A stretch of 64,000 bases of DNA from Sterolibacterium sp. GTDB lineage: Bacteria > Pseudomonadota > Gammaproteobacteria > Burkholderiales > Rhodocyclaceae. The position numbers and the translations under genes were made by a program. The first letter of the stretch is position 1. Every line of letters starts with the position of its first letter. The notes under the pieces were generated by a model. That model made no database searches and was not told where the DNA came from. It saw nothing but the letters and a program-made list of their open reading frames with translations. Shown one piece after another: positions 55,138 through 64,000 of this stretch. The stretch covers positions 1-64,000 of the forward strand of contig JAGOVA010000007.1 of the NCBI GenBank assembly GCA_018061005.1, read 5' to 3'.

Positions 55138-55146
55138 AATTGGTGG
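55129..55146. repeat. 18-bp repeat flanking the Fic island (left copy)
   Basis: GGCTTTTTAAATTGGTGG occurs here and again at 56656-56673. The shared bases include the terminator T-run and, at the right copy, the CCA end and first acceptor bases of a stranded tRNA 3' half. The two copies enclose the second Fic gene. Confidence 0.75.
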
Positions 55147-55225
55147 CGGATGGTTCCCGACCGAAAAAACCGTTGTCTGGATTAGATAGCGCTCTGACGT
55201 GTTGCTGCGGACTGGCGGGTGTTTT

Positions 55226-56374
55226 TCACCGGGAGAGCAATTCAACGTAGGCCTGATAGCTGTAATTACGGTTCTTTTTCTGCCCGGTCATCTCCGTCAC
55301 GATGCCCAATGCTTCCAGTGCTTTGACCGCTGCCGTCGCGGTGGGGAAGCTGGTGTCCAGTTGCTGGCGCACACGTTCGATGGTGAAGCGCGGCATCATC
55401 GGCAGCATCTCGAACAGCCGGTAGCTGGCCGGGCCTGCCTTGGTGGATTGCAACAAGCGTCTGCGATCTGTGGCCACGAGACTGGCCACTTCAATGATGT
55501 TCTTTTCGGCGTCGCCAGCAGCGATTGCAACGCCTTCCAGAAAGAATCGAACCCAAGACGCCCAATCGCCTTCAGTACGGATGGCAGACAAACAGCGGTA
55601 ATACTCAGCCTGGTGTTGCTTCAGGTAGCCGCTGAGGTACATCAAGGGTTCGTTCAACAGCCCCCAATGCTCGAGTAGGGCTGCGATCAGCAGTCGGCCT
55701 ATGCGTCCGTTACCGTCCAGAAAAGGGTGGATGGTTTCAAACTGCGCGTGGATCAGGGCCACCTTGACCATCGGCGGCAAATCCGTCGCCGTGTCATGAA
55801 TGAACAGCTCCATATCGGCCAACAGCGTGGGAACATGCTCCGGCGGCGGTGGTACGAAAACCGCATTGCCGGGTCGTGTGCCACCGATCCAGTTTTGTGA
55901 CCGACGCAGCGCACCCGGTTGCTTGCCTGCGCCGCGTGCGCCATCAAGCAGGCGACGGTGTGCCTCGCACAACAGTCGCACGCTGATTGGCAGCCCTTTG
56001 GGGTCGCGGAGTTGCTCCTGAGTCCAGCGGAAAGCACGGAGGTAGTTTGTCACTTCCTCTACATCGTTGGTATTGCTGACTTTGAAGCCCGCTTCTTCAT
56101 CGAACAAGTCGGTCAGCGTGGCCTGTGTGCCCTCGATCTGTGACGTGAGCAGGGCTTCCTTGCGGATGGCACTGTACAAAAGCCAGTCCACCGACGGTAC
56201 CAAGCCAGACACGCCCGCCAAACGCGCAAGCACCAATTCGGCCTGCCGGTTGAGGTTGGTGTATACCTCGGATGACAGGAGCGGATCAGACGGCGGCAAG
56301 GCATGGGGCATGAATGCACGCACGGATTCGCCCGGCGTCGTGGAAATCGAATAGGTTCCGGTGGTGCGGGTCAT
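55226..56374 (-). CDS. Fic family protein with C-terminal winged helix (second copy type)
   Basis: The protein has 382 residues. The Fic motif HPFLDGNGRIGR lies at about 216-227. The inhibitory motif TSQIEG at 77-82 fits the class II (S/T)xxxE(G/N) rule. The C-terminal part (about 310-382) is a winged helix, with FTIERVRQQLDTSFPTATAAVKAL. It belongs to a different Fic subgroup from the one at 3530, because its N-terminal half is unlike it. It may AMPylate a host target and repress its own gene. An AAGGT ribosome site precedes the ATG, and three AATTAAAG octamers stand upstream. It is flanked by 18-bp repeats. Confidence 0.9.
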   Translation of the reverse strand: MTRTTGTYSISTTPGESVRAFMPHALPPSDPLLSSEVYTNLNRQAELVLARLAGVSGLVPSVDWLLYSAIRKEALLTSQIEGTQATLTDLFDEEAGFKVSNTNDVEEVTNYLRAFRWTQEQLRDPKGLPISVRLLCEAHRRLLDGARGAGKQPGALRRSQNWIGGTRPGNAVFVPPPPEHVPTLLADMELFIHDTATDLPPMVKVALIHAQFETIHPFLDGNGRIGRLLIAALLEHWGLLNEPLMYLSGYLKQHQAEYYRCLSAIRTEGDWASWVRFFLEGVAIAAGDAEKNIIEVASLVATDRRRLLQSTKAGPASYRLFEMLPMMPRFTIERVRQQLDTSFPTATAAVKALEALGIVTEMTGQKKNRNYSYQAYVELLSR

Positions 56375-56403
56375 TGAAATTTACCTTGAATAGCGCATTG
56401 GTA

Positions 56404-56442
56404 AATTAAAGCACTCTTTAATTCTTGTGACAACAATTAAAG
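56404..56442. promoter_or_regulatory. Three AATTAAAG octamers upstream of the Fic gene
   Basis: The octamer occurs at 56404-56411, inverted at 56416-56423, and again at 56435-56442, 30 to 68 bp upstream of the Fic start codon. The last two form an inverted repeat with an 11-base spacer. They are good candidates for binding sites of the winged-helix part of the Fic protein. Confidence 0.55.
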
Positions 56443-56632
56443 CTGGCTTTCATTGCCTCATGGCGCATCATTTCACCCGCAGCAGGCGCTGCTGACAACC
56501 GCTGCGGCCACAGGTCAAATGGAGAAAAGGGAGGCGTCCGAGGCCTGTCGGGCAGGAAAATGCGCCACCGGGTCGATGTCGAAACACCAGACCCCGCCGA
56601 AAGCCCCGCCAGTACTGGCGCGACAAGCAGAA
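56443..56632. other. Short gene-free stretch in the accretion zone
   Basis: Small open frames here have no ribosome site or recognisable sequence. I see no gene. It ends at a hairpin terminator. Confidence 0.4.
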
Positions 56633-56664
56633 AAAAGCCCAACCGATAAGGGTTAGGCTTTTTA
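56633..56664. terminator. Hairpin terminator beside the tRNA remnant
   Basis: Twelve-base arms with one mismatch (AAAAGCCCAACC against GGTTAGGCTTTT) enclose a short GATAA-containing loop and carry T-runs on both strands. It sits directly after the 3' end of the stranded tRNA half, which is where a tRNA terminator would be. Confidence 0.7.
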
Positions 56665-56673
56665 AATTGGTGG
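56656..56673. repeat. 18-bp repeat flanking the Fic island (right copy)
   Basis: Exact second copy of the 55129-55146 sequence. It covers the terminator T-run and the first bases (TGG, then TGG) of the stranded tRNA 3' half on the minus strand. Confidence 0.75.
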
Positions 56674-56715
56674 GCCCGTTCGGACTTGAACCGAAGACCA
56701 AAGGATTATGAGTCC
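56668..56715 (-). pseudogene. Stranded 3' half of a tRNA-Ile2(CAU)-like gene
   Basis: Read on the minus strand this has the CAU anticodon loop (GGACTCATAATCC), the variable region, a T arm with TTCAAGT in the loop, the acceptor half CGGGCCC, and A-CCA. The D arm and 5' acceptor strand are absent. It matches the intact tRNA at 58979-59055 over the same part, but the T stem differs by compensating changes on both sides (TTCGG/CCGAA against CACGG/CCGTG), and the acceptor differs by one base. It therefore derives from another tRNA gene, presumably brought or left by an integrating element. Confidence 0.8.
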
Positions 56716-56841
56716 ATCCAATATATTTGCGTTATCTCCGCACTACCCAGCACTTCAAACAGTTAATTCGCAACGTGTGTACTTGACGCGCTCGACCACA
56801 GCTTACAGCGGCGATTGCTCGGAAATCGAAACACGTCTTGG

Positions 56842-56898
56842 TGCATTTTATACAATGCATTATCATTTGTGCTGATGTTGTGCATTGTATGGAGTGCA
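56842..56898. promoter_or_regulatory. Paired operators of hipBA
   Basis: Two 18-bp palindromes, at 56842-56859 (TGCATT-N6-AATGCA) and 56881-56898 (TGCATT-N6-AGTGCA), lie about 39 bp apart. The second covers the ribosome-site region just before the hipB start. ATACAATGCA (56850-56859) and TGCATTGTAT (56881-56890) also form a perfect ten-base inverted repeat across them. HipB dimers typically bind such sites to repress the operon. Confidence 0.7.
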
Positions 56899-56900
56899 TT

Positions 56901-57158
56901 ATGGACATGTTCGAGATCGGTCAACTGTTGCGTACCAGTCGCAAGGCGCAGCACGGCGCATCGCAAGCATCAGTCGGTGCGCCACTCGGGATGAGCCGAG
57001 CGACCATATCGGGAATCGAGAATGGGACGATCCCCGAGATCGGCATCCGCAAGGTAATGGCGTTGTGCGACGCCCTTGGCTTCGAACTGGTCATCCGTCA
57101 GAAGCATGCCCGGCCGACACTCCAGCAACTTCAAGCGGAGCGCGACGGCAATGCTTGA
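56901..57158 (+). CDS. hipB: HipB-type antitoxin/transcription regulator
   Basis: The protein has 85 residues from MDMFEIGQ, with GGAG nine bases upstream; the frame extends further up through the operators. An XRE-type helix-turn-helix spans about 12-60 (ASVGAPLGMSRATISGIENG). The end (RPTLQQLQAERDGNA) is basic and may insert into HipA. It should bind and neutralise the kinase and repress the operon. The stop codon lies eight bases inside hipA, so the genes overlap. Confidence 0.9.
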   Translation: MDMFEIGQLLRTSRKAQHGASQASVGAPLGMSRATISGIENGTIPEIGIRKVMALCDALGFELVIRQKHARPTLQQLQAERDGNA

Positions 57159-58368
57159 CGTTCATGCTGCTAATGTCTTGGCGGGTCAATTGTTTCGAGG
57201 AACTGCCGACCGCAAGTGCTATGTGTTCGGCTATCGCGACGATTGCCCGTCTGCCGGAGCCGTGTCTCTCACCATGCCGGTAGTGCGCGAGCAGTATGCT
57301 CACGACGGGACGTTGCACCCGATCTTCGACATGAATCTGCCGGAGGGGGAACTGGCCGAGAGGATCAAACGCCAGTTCCGCAAGGCCGTCGAGCGTTTCG
57401 ACGATCTCGATTTCCTGCGCATCGTTGGTCAATCGCAGATTGGTCGCCTGCGCTTTTCCGTACCGGGTGAATCAAGCGCAGAGGTGCCGGGCCAGAGTCT
57501 CAAGGAACTGCTCGTGCACGACGGCGCGGCTGATCTGTTCGATGAGTTGATGACCCGCTATGCCGTCCATTCCGGTATCTCAGGCATCCAACCCAAGGTG
57601 ATGATTCGCGATGACGCAGCCCCGGTGGATCGTCTGACGCATCGCGGCACGACCCACATCGTTAAGGCTTGGAACCCAGACACGTATCCTTGTCTCGCGG
57701 AAAACGAGTTTTTCTGCATGACAGCGGCTCGCCACGCCAACATCGATGTGCCGCATTTCCAGCTTTCCAACCACGGGAAGTTTCTGGTGATCGACCGCTT
57801 CGACCTCGTCGATGACCGCTATCTCGGCTTCGAGGATTTCTGTGTGCTCAACGCCCTGCCTGCCGACGAGAAGTACAGCGGTTCCTATGAGAACGTGGCG
57901 AAACGCATCAAGCAGTTTGTTTCGCCGGAAGAGGTGCGGCCTGCGCTGGCGCAGTTCTTCAAGTCGTTGGCCTTGTCTTGCGCCGTCCAGAATGGAGATG
58001 CGCACCTGAAGAATTTCGGGGTCGTCTATGACAACCCAGACGGCACCGTAAGGCTCTCCAAAGCCTATGACATCGTTTCGACAACGCCCTACATCCCCAA
58101 CGATAGCCTTGCCCTCACGCTAGGAGGCTCCAAGCGCTTTCCGAAGACCAAGGCTCTGCTCGCCTTCGGTCGCACGCACTGCGGCTTCTCAGAGAGCCAT
58201 GTACGGGCCTTGCTGGGCGAAGTCGCCGAAGGAATGATGTGCGCAGCAAACGACATGCGCGTGCACATGCGCGACCGCCCGGAGTTTGCGGAGGTTGGAA
58301 GCAAGATGCTTGAGGCGTGGGACAAGGGCGTCGGGTGGTCGCTGAGTTTCGAGATGAACCACGGCTAA
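57151..58368 (+). CDS. hipA: HipA-type serine/threonine kinase toxin
   Basis: The protein has 405 residues from MLDVHAAN, overlapping hipB by eight bases; a longer in-frame start inside hipB is less likely. An N-subdomain is followed by the Ser/Gly loop SGISGIQPKVM (141-151), the ATP-binding Lys in HIVKAW (near 172), the catalytic loop NGDAHLKNFGV with Asp283, and the metal-binding YDIVSTTPY. HipA kinases phosphorylate glutamyl-tRNA synthetase or other synthetases and cause growth arrest when unbound. All catalytic positions seem intact, so the toxin is probably active. Target is not known. Confidence 0.92.
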   Translation: MLDVHAANVLAGQLFRGTADRKCYVFGYRDDCPSAGAVSLTMPVVREQYAHDGTLHPIFDMNLPEGELAERIKRQFRKAVERFDDLDFLRIVGQSQIGRLRFSVPGESSAEVPGQSLKELLVHDGAADLFDELMTRYAVHSGISGIQPKVMIRDDAAPVDRLTHRGTTHIVKAWNPDTYPCLAENEFFCMTAARHANIDVPHFQLSNHGKFLVIDRFDLVDDRYLGFEDFCVLNALPADEKYSGSYENVAKRIKQFVSPEEVRPALAQFFKSLALSCAVQNGDAHLKNFGVVYDNPDGTVRLSKAYDIVSTTPYIPNDSLALTLGGSKRFPKTKALLAFGRTHCGFSESHVRALLGEVAEGMMCAANDMRVHMRDRPEFAEVGSKMLEAWDKGVGWSLSFEMNHG

Positions 58369-58492
58369 CCCCTACTCACAATAACGAAATCTGAGTGTTT
58401 CAGCGCAGCCGTTAACCCACCGGCGCACTTCCCATCGAATGCACCATACCTAAAACTACTCCCGAGACAAATTACACACGGGAGCAACGGCG

Positions 58493-58660
58493 ATGGCAGA
58501 ACGAAAGAAGGGCAAGGGATCAAAGCGCAGCCGGCATGAATGGCGAACCCTCTTGGCGGCATTTGACGGCAGCGGCCTGGGCATCGACGCCTTCTGTTGT
58601 CAACGGCGATTTAAAACTGATACACCCCAAAATTCCGACTTCGGACTTTGCGCGGCATAG
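58493..58660 (+). pseudogene. Fragment of an IS66-type TnpA-like gene
   Basis: A start with GGGAG upstream opens a 55-codon frame. Its first 35 codons (MAERKKGKGSKRSRHEWRTL, AAFDGSGLGIDAFC) resemble the N-terminus of the small IS66-family accessory transposase. The similarity ends abruptly near 58598, and the frame runs on through unrelated sequence to a stop. An AT-rich GGCGATTTAAAACTGATACA segment follows the break and may be the end of another insertion sequence. That last point is from memory and unverified. Confidence 0.55.
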
Positions 58661-58929
58661 GTGTCTTGGAGGGCGGGCCGTATTCGTACTCAGCGTTCCG
58701 GGATACCATAGAGCGAGCGCGCATCCAGCTTCAGGAAGGGCAACTCACTCACGTCTTGAGACATACCTTCGCATCGCATTTCATGATGAATGGCGGAAAT
58801 ATTCTTGTGCTACAACGCGCCCTCGGACATGCAAGCCTGACGATGACAATGCGCTATGCCCACCTCGCTCCAGACCACCTTCAAGAGGTCATCAAGGCGA
58901 ATCCATTAAATGCGTTGACACTTCGTTGA
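58648..58929 (+). pseudogene. C-terminal fragment of a tyrosine integrase
   Basis: About 85 codons remain. They hold the second half of the catalytic domain of a P2-like phage integrase: HVLRHTFASHFMMNGG with His and Arg, LGHASLTMTMRYAH with the second His and the nucleophile Tyr. The N-terminal arm- and core-binding parts and the first catalytic Arg are gone, and no ATG opens the frame, so it is not functional. It ends about 50 bp from the 3' end of the tRNA, as expected for an integrase beside its target site. Confidence 0.85.
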
Positions 58930-58937
58930 CAAAAACA

Positions 58938-58977
58938 AAAGGCTTACGCGGAAATTATCCGGTAAGCCTTTGTTTTT
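58938..58977. terminator. Bidirectional terminator between integrase fragment and tRNA
   Basis: Ten-base arms AAAGGCTTAC/GTAAGCCTTT enclose a 14-base loop, with T-rich runs on both sides (GTTTTT on the plus strand, TTTTGTTTTTG on the minus). It can stop the leftward rpoD-tRNA transcript and any rightward one. Confidence 0.85.
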
Positions 58978-58978
58978 A

Positions 58979-59055
58979 TGGTGGGCCTGCACGGACTTGA
59001 ACCGTGGACCAAAGGATTATGAGTCCTCTGCTCTAACCAACTGAGCTACAGGCCC
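58979..59055 (-). tRNA. tRNA-Ile2 (CAU, lysidine type)
   Basis: Seventy-seven bases with encoded CCA. The acceptor GGGCCTG pairs with CAGGCCC. The D arm is AGCTCAGTTGGTTAGAGC, the anticodon loop CTCATAA and the T loop TTCAAGT. A CAU anticodon may belong to elongator Met, initiator Met or Ile2. The GGGCCTG acceptor and the anticodon-stem context fit Ile2, whose C34 becomes lysidine. It lies 24 bp after rpoD in the same direction. It is the likely integration target of the elements to its left. Confidence 0.88.
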
Positions 59056-59078
59056 GGAAAGCTTGGAGGTGGGCGTGA

Positions 59079-61121
<2,043 letters not shown>

Positions 61122-61282
61122 CATGTCCTCATACTGAATGCACACGATGGGTCGGAGTGCCCATCGGAATGTACGGCAAAATTTCTGAAAACCGTCAATT
61201 ATACACAGACTTAACGTGAAATAGTGAAACAACAAAAATCGAAGGCGCGTTGAAGCTTCGAGCGCAGCGAGCCAGTGAGTAG

Positions 61283-61300
61283 CCGCCCCTTGAGGGGCGG
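61283..61300. repeat. Hairpin between dnaG and rpoD
   Basis: Perfect arms CCGCCCC/GGGGCGG with a TTGA loop and no T-run. In other bacteria the dnaG-rpoD junction carries a processing or termination site, and this hairpin could play that part (inference). Confidence 0.5.
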
Positions 61301-61369
61301 ATGGGTGGGGTGGGCGTGATGAGAAACGCCGGTTTCATTCTCAGTGGGGGGCGGTGGTTAGCATGAAAG

Positions 61370-63166
61370 TTAATTTTGTTGTCGAGGCTTGGTTGCGGCA
61401 CTGGATTTCTGCGAGAGCAGGCGGGCGAACTGAATTCTTTCTTCGTGAGTCAGCCCGCCGTTGCGTTCCTTTTGGGTGAGTTCGGCTATGGCCTGGGTAA
61501 GCCCGGCCTGGCGCAGTCGTTCCAGGGCGTCGTTGAATTCGGTTTCCAGTGCGGCTTCGTCGATGTGTTCTTCGGTCATTGCGCTGGCATATTGGCCTAG
61601 CGTGGCTTCGTGTGCGCTGCCGCGAAAGTATTCGAGCAGTCGCCCCATTTGTGTGGCTTCGTGGCCGTTGTCGATCAGTAGACGGCCGTGGTCGATGGCA
61701 TCTGCAATGGCGCGGAGTGCCTCTTCTTCTGGGCTGTTACCGGTAATCAGCTCCAGGGGCAGGCGCGCGGCGCGCAGCGGGCGATGGAGGATGTTTTCCA
61801 GCAGGCGATGTTCTATGGTGCGCGCGGCCGGGCGTTTCGTCATGCGCGGCAGGGCGTGGCGGCGGATGCTGAGGGGTTTGAGTTCGCAGGCCGCTTCGAC
61901 TTCTGCCTGGGTCATCTGGGTGAGGCTGGCCAGTGCCTTGCACAGTTGTACGCGGAGCACCGGGGCATGCACGCGCTGTAACAGCGGCTTGGCGACATGG
62001 ATCAGCTGGGCGCGTCCTTCGGCGGTATAGGGTTTGGTCTGGCTTTCGAGGTGGCGCATCATGAATTCACTGAGGCGCGTCGCGTGGTTTGCTTGGGCGA
62101 GAAATGCTTCCCGGCCGTGTGCGCGGATGAATTCGTCGGGATCCTGGTCGCCCGGCATTTGCAGAAATTCAACGCGGCGGTGATCGGTTAGATATTCGAG
62201 GCTGATTTCCATGGCGCGCCAGGCCGCTTTATCGCCTGCGGCATCGCGGTCGAAGCAGAAAATGATGCGGTCGGTGAGTTTGAACAGCTTTTGCAGGTGC
62301 ATGCCGGTGGTGGCCGTACCGAGTGCGGCCACGACGTTTTCTACTCCTTGTTGTGCCAGCCCGACGACATCCATATAGCCTTCGACGACGATCACTGCAT
62401 CCATGTCGCGGATGGCTTTGCGCGCATGGGGCAGGCCGTAGAGTTCTCGGCCTTTTTCAAAGAGGGGCGTTTCGGGCGAATTGAGGTATTTCGGCTCGCC
62501 CTTGTCGAGGATGCGTCCGCCAAAACCGATGACGTTGTTGCGGGCATCGAGGATGGGAAACATGATGCGGTCACGGAAGCGGTCGTAACGTCGCCCTTGC
62601 TCGCCATCAATCACCAGCCCGCATTCGCGCAGTTCGTCGAGTTTTGCGTAGGCGGGAAAAATTTGTTCGAGGTTCTGCCAGCCTTCAGGGGCGTAGCCGA
62701 TGCCAAAGCGCGCGGCGATTTCGCCGGTGAGCCCGCGTCGCTTGAGGTAGTCGATGGCGCGCGGGCTGGCCTTGAGGCTGTCTTTGTAATACTGCGTGGC
62801 CTGTGCCATGTACTCGGTGAGTGCGGTGATGGCAGTCAGTGACGCTATTCGGGTTTCGTCGTTGTGACGAGTGTGATCCTGGGGCACTGCGATGCCGATG
62901 CTGCTGGCCAGTTCCTCGACGGCTTCGACAAAACCGAGGCCGGAATATTCCATCAGAAAGCCAATGGCACTGCCATGCGCGCCGCAACCAAAGCAGTGGT
63001 AGAACTGTTTGCTTGGACTGACGGTAAACGAAGGGGATTTTTCAGAATGGAAGGGGCAGCAGGCGCTGTAGTTGGCACCGGCTTTCCGGAGGGGCACATG
63101 GCGTTCGACGACATCGACGACATCAATGCGCGCCAATAACTCCTGGATGAATGTCTCCGGGATCAT
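61370..63166 (-). CDS. dnaG: DNA primase DnaG
   Basis: The protein has 598 residues from MIPETFIQELL; the frame extends upstream without a ribosome site. A CHC2 zinc finger (CCPFHSEKSPSFTV, then HCFGCGAHG) is followed by the TOPRIM domain (VVEGYMDVVGL with its Glu, and FCFDRDAAGDKA). A C-terminal helicase-binding domain is present but weakly conserved. It makes RNA primers at the replication fork. Preceded by yqeY at 34 bp and followed by rpoD, as in the macromolecular synthesis operon. Confidence 0.97.
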   Translation of the reverse strand: MIPETFIQELLARIDVVDVVERHVPLRKAGANYSACCPFHSEKSPSFTVSPSKQFYHCFGCGAHGSAIGFLMEYSGLGFVEAVEELASSIGIAVPQDHTRHNDETRIASLTAITALTEYMAQATQYYKDSLKASPRAIDYLKRRGLTGEIAARFGIGYAPEGWQNLEQIFPAYAKLDELRECGLVIDGEQGRRYDRFRDRIMFPILDARNNVIGFGGRILDKGEPKYLNSPETPLFEKGRELYGLPHARKAIRDMDAVIVVEGYMDVVGLAQQGVENVVAALGTATTGMHLQKLFKLTDRIIFCFDRDAAGDKAAWRAMEISLEYLTDHRRVEFLQMPGDQDPDEFIRAHGREAFLAQANHATRLSEFMMRHLESQTKPYTAEGRAQLIHVAKPLLQRVHAPVLRVQLCKALASLTQMTQAEVEAACELKPLSIRRHALPRMTKRPAARTIEHRLLENILHRPLRAARLPLELITGNSPEEEALRAIADAIDHGRLLIDNGHEATQMGRLLEYFRGSAHEATLGQYASAMTEEHIDEAALETEFNDALERLRQAGLTQAIAELTQKERNGGLTHEERIQFARLLSQKSSAATKPRQQN

Positions 63167-63200
63167 GCGTGTTGCCCAGGTGGGGGTCGCGGCGTGGGGT

Positions 63201-63647
63201 TCAACCGCCCAGTTTTGCCTTGATCTGCTTCGAAACCGCGCCCATGTCGGCACGGCCGGCCAGTTGCGGTTTGGCGATGGCCATCACCTTGCTCATTTCT
63301 TGCATGGTGGTTGCGCCGCTGGTGGCAATGGCGGCCGAGATAATGGTGGCGATTTCGGTGTCTGTCAGCGCTTGGGGCATATAAGCGGTGAGAACTTCGC
63401 TTTCAAAACGCTCGGCGGCGACCAGGTCTTCACGTTGCGCTTTCTGGTATTGCTCGATCGAATCCTTGCGCTGTTTGAGCATCTTGTCGATCACGGCGAT
63501 GATGGCTGTGTCATCCAGCTCGATGCGTTCGTCGACTTCTTTTTGTTTGATGGCCGCCAGCAGCAGGCGGATTGCGCCCAGGCGCGCCGTTTCGCGGGCA
63601 CGCATGGCGGTTTTCATGTCTTCGGTGATTTGTTGTCTGAGCGACAT
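63201..63647 (-). CDS. yqeY: GatB/YqeY domain protein
   Basis: The protein has 148 residues. Family blocks are LRQQITEDMKTAMRARETARLGAIRLLLAAIKQKEVD in pieces, then FESEVLTAYMPQALTDTEI and MAIAKPQLAGRADMGAVS. It resembles the tail domain of the GatB amidotransferase subunit and may bind tRNA, but has no amidotransferase part. Usual neighbour of rpsU and dnaG in betaproteobacteria. Confidence 0.95.
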   Translation of the reverse strand: MSLRQQITEDMKTAMRARETARLGAIRLLLAAIKQKEVDERIELDDTAIIAVIDKMLKQRKDSIEQYQKAQREDLVAAERFESEVLTAYMPQALTDTEIATIISAAIATSGATTMQEMSKVMAIAKPQLAGRADMGAVSKQIKAKLGG

Positions 63648-63681
63648 GGCGCATTCCTTGGGTGGTCAAGCAGGGTGAAAC

Positions 63682-63713
63682 ACAAAAGCCGACAGCGCTT
63701 GCGCGGTGTCGGC
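63682..63713 (-). terminator. Terminator/attenuator after rpsU
   Basis: Arms GCCGACA/TGTCGGC with an inner GCGC-TT-GCGC helix, followed on the minus strand by TTTTGTGTTT, 60 bp after the rpsU stop. It should reduce read-through from rpsU into yqeY-dnaG-rpoD. Confidence 0.75.
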
Positions 63714-63772
63714 CAATGCGAGGAGCGCAAGATCAAGGCTGGATGGCCGATCCGCTCCGGGCGGGATTCGGT

Positions 63773-63985
63773 TTAGTACAGCTTCGGCGGCAACATCTGG
63801 CCACGGATGCGCTTGTGATGGCGCTTTACGGCAGCCGACAGCTTGCGCTTACGCTCGGACGTGGGCTTTTCGTAGAACTCGCGCGAACGCAGTTCGGTCA
63901 GGATGCCGGTTTTTTCGATGGTGCGCTTGAAGCGACGGATGGCAACCTCGAACGGCTCATTTTCTTTTACACGGATACCAGGCAT
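63773..63985 (-). CDS. rpsU: 30S ribosomal protein S21
   Basis: The protein has 70 residues: [35 protein letters not shown] and a basic C-terminal helix ([14 protein letters not shown]). All are typical of bacterial S21. AGGAAG before the ATG. It is the first gene of the rpsU-yqeY-dnaG-rpoD block, with a hairpin after it. Confidence 0.97.
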   Translation of the reverse strand: MPGIRVKENEPFEVAIRRFKRTIEKTGILTELRSREFYEKPTSERKRKLSAAVKRHHKRIRGQMLPPKLY

Positions 63986-64000
63986 TTGTAACTTCCTAAA

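Noticed and set aside
56668..56715. Second functional tRNA gene
   Set aside because: The D arm and 5' acceptor strand are absent and the anticodon stem has a mismatch, so it cannot fold into a complete tRNA.

Overview
The window looks like a piece of a betaproteobacterial chromosome. The lineage call is inferred from three things: the rpsU / yqeY / dnaG / rpoD / tRNA-Ile2 order at the right end, a long Ala/Lys/Pro-rich lead-in on RpoD, and the yqgE-ruvX-pyrR-pyrB-pyrC' order. A TorF-type porin joined to glnK-amtB also fits a Rhodocyclales-like organism. Base composition is GC-rich apart from the accessory stretches. No rRNA operon, CRISPR array or complete prophage was seen.

Layout. (1) 1-5.1 kb is accessory DNA. 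It holds a leftward unit of a small Cys4 protein, a large serine recombinase and two tandem ParB/RepB-like proteins (the second cut by the window edge). A Fic protein with its own repeat-bearing leader and an AlpA-like HTH protein follow. (2) 5.2-14.4 kb holds an Fsr-type efflux pump, an old-yellow-enzyme reductase with an enoyl-CoA hydratase, a TonB receptor, a DUF1329 envelope protein, a CruF-like membrane protein, a lipoprotein and a thioesterase. (3) 14.5-21.6 kb is housekeeping: proC-yggT-yggU, then leftward yqgE-ruvX-pyrR-pyrB-pyrC' (the last a pseudo-dihydroorotase), then thrH-purU. (4) 21.6-42.5 kb is signalling. A PAS/HisKA_3 kinase and NarL-type regulator come first. After a repeat-rich gap comes a rightward chemosensory cluster: pseudo-receiver, MCP with a CheZ-like motif, CheY, STAS, CheA, CheB, CheW, MCP, REC-PAS-GGDEF-EAL, REC-EAL, CheD, hybrid kinase and Cache-MCP. 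CheR is missing. (5) 42.6-45.9 kb has a wrecked hicAB pair and the leftward porin-glnK-amtB operon behind a sigma-54-type promoter. (6) 46.3-55.1 kb is a rightward acyl-CoA/alcohol/aldehyde oxidation cluster. (7) 55.1-59.0 kb is a tRNA-associated accretion zone with a second Fic gene, a stranded tRNA 3' half, hipBA, and transposase and integrase fragments. (8) 59.0-64.0 kb is the tRNA-Ile2 / rpoD / dnaG / yqeY / rpsU block.

How the parts work together. The chemosensory cluster appears to send CheA output to a CheY, a methylesterase and two c-di-GMP-type response regulators. Both of these carry degenerate enzymatic motifs, and a STAS switch protein is coupled to CheA by an ATGA overlap. I infer an alternative (non-flagellar or mixed) chemosensory pathway.

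The strongest unexplained DNA-level observations are these: a 28-bp direct repeat of the hybrid-kinase 3' end that flanks the last MCP and truncates hicB; the stacked tRNA-end-like repeats around the second Fic gene and hipBA; and operator-like repeat arrays in front of both Fic genes. All names rest on motif recognition in translated sequence. No database search was run.
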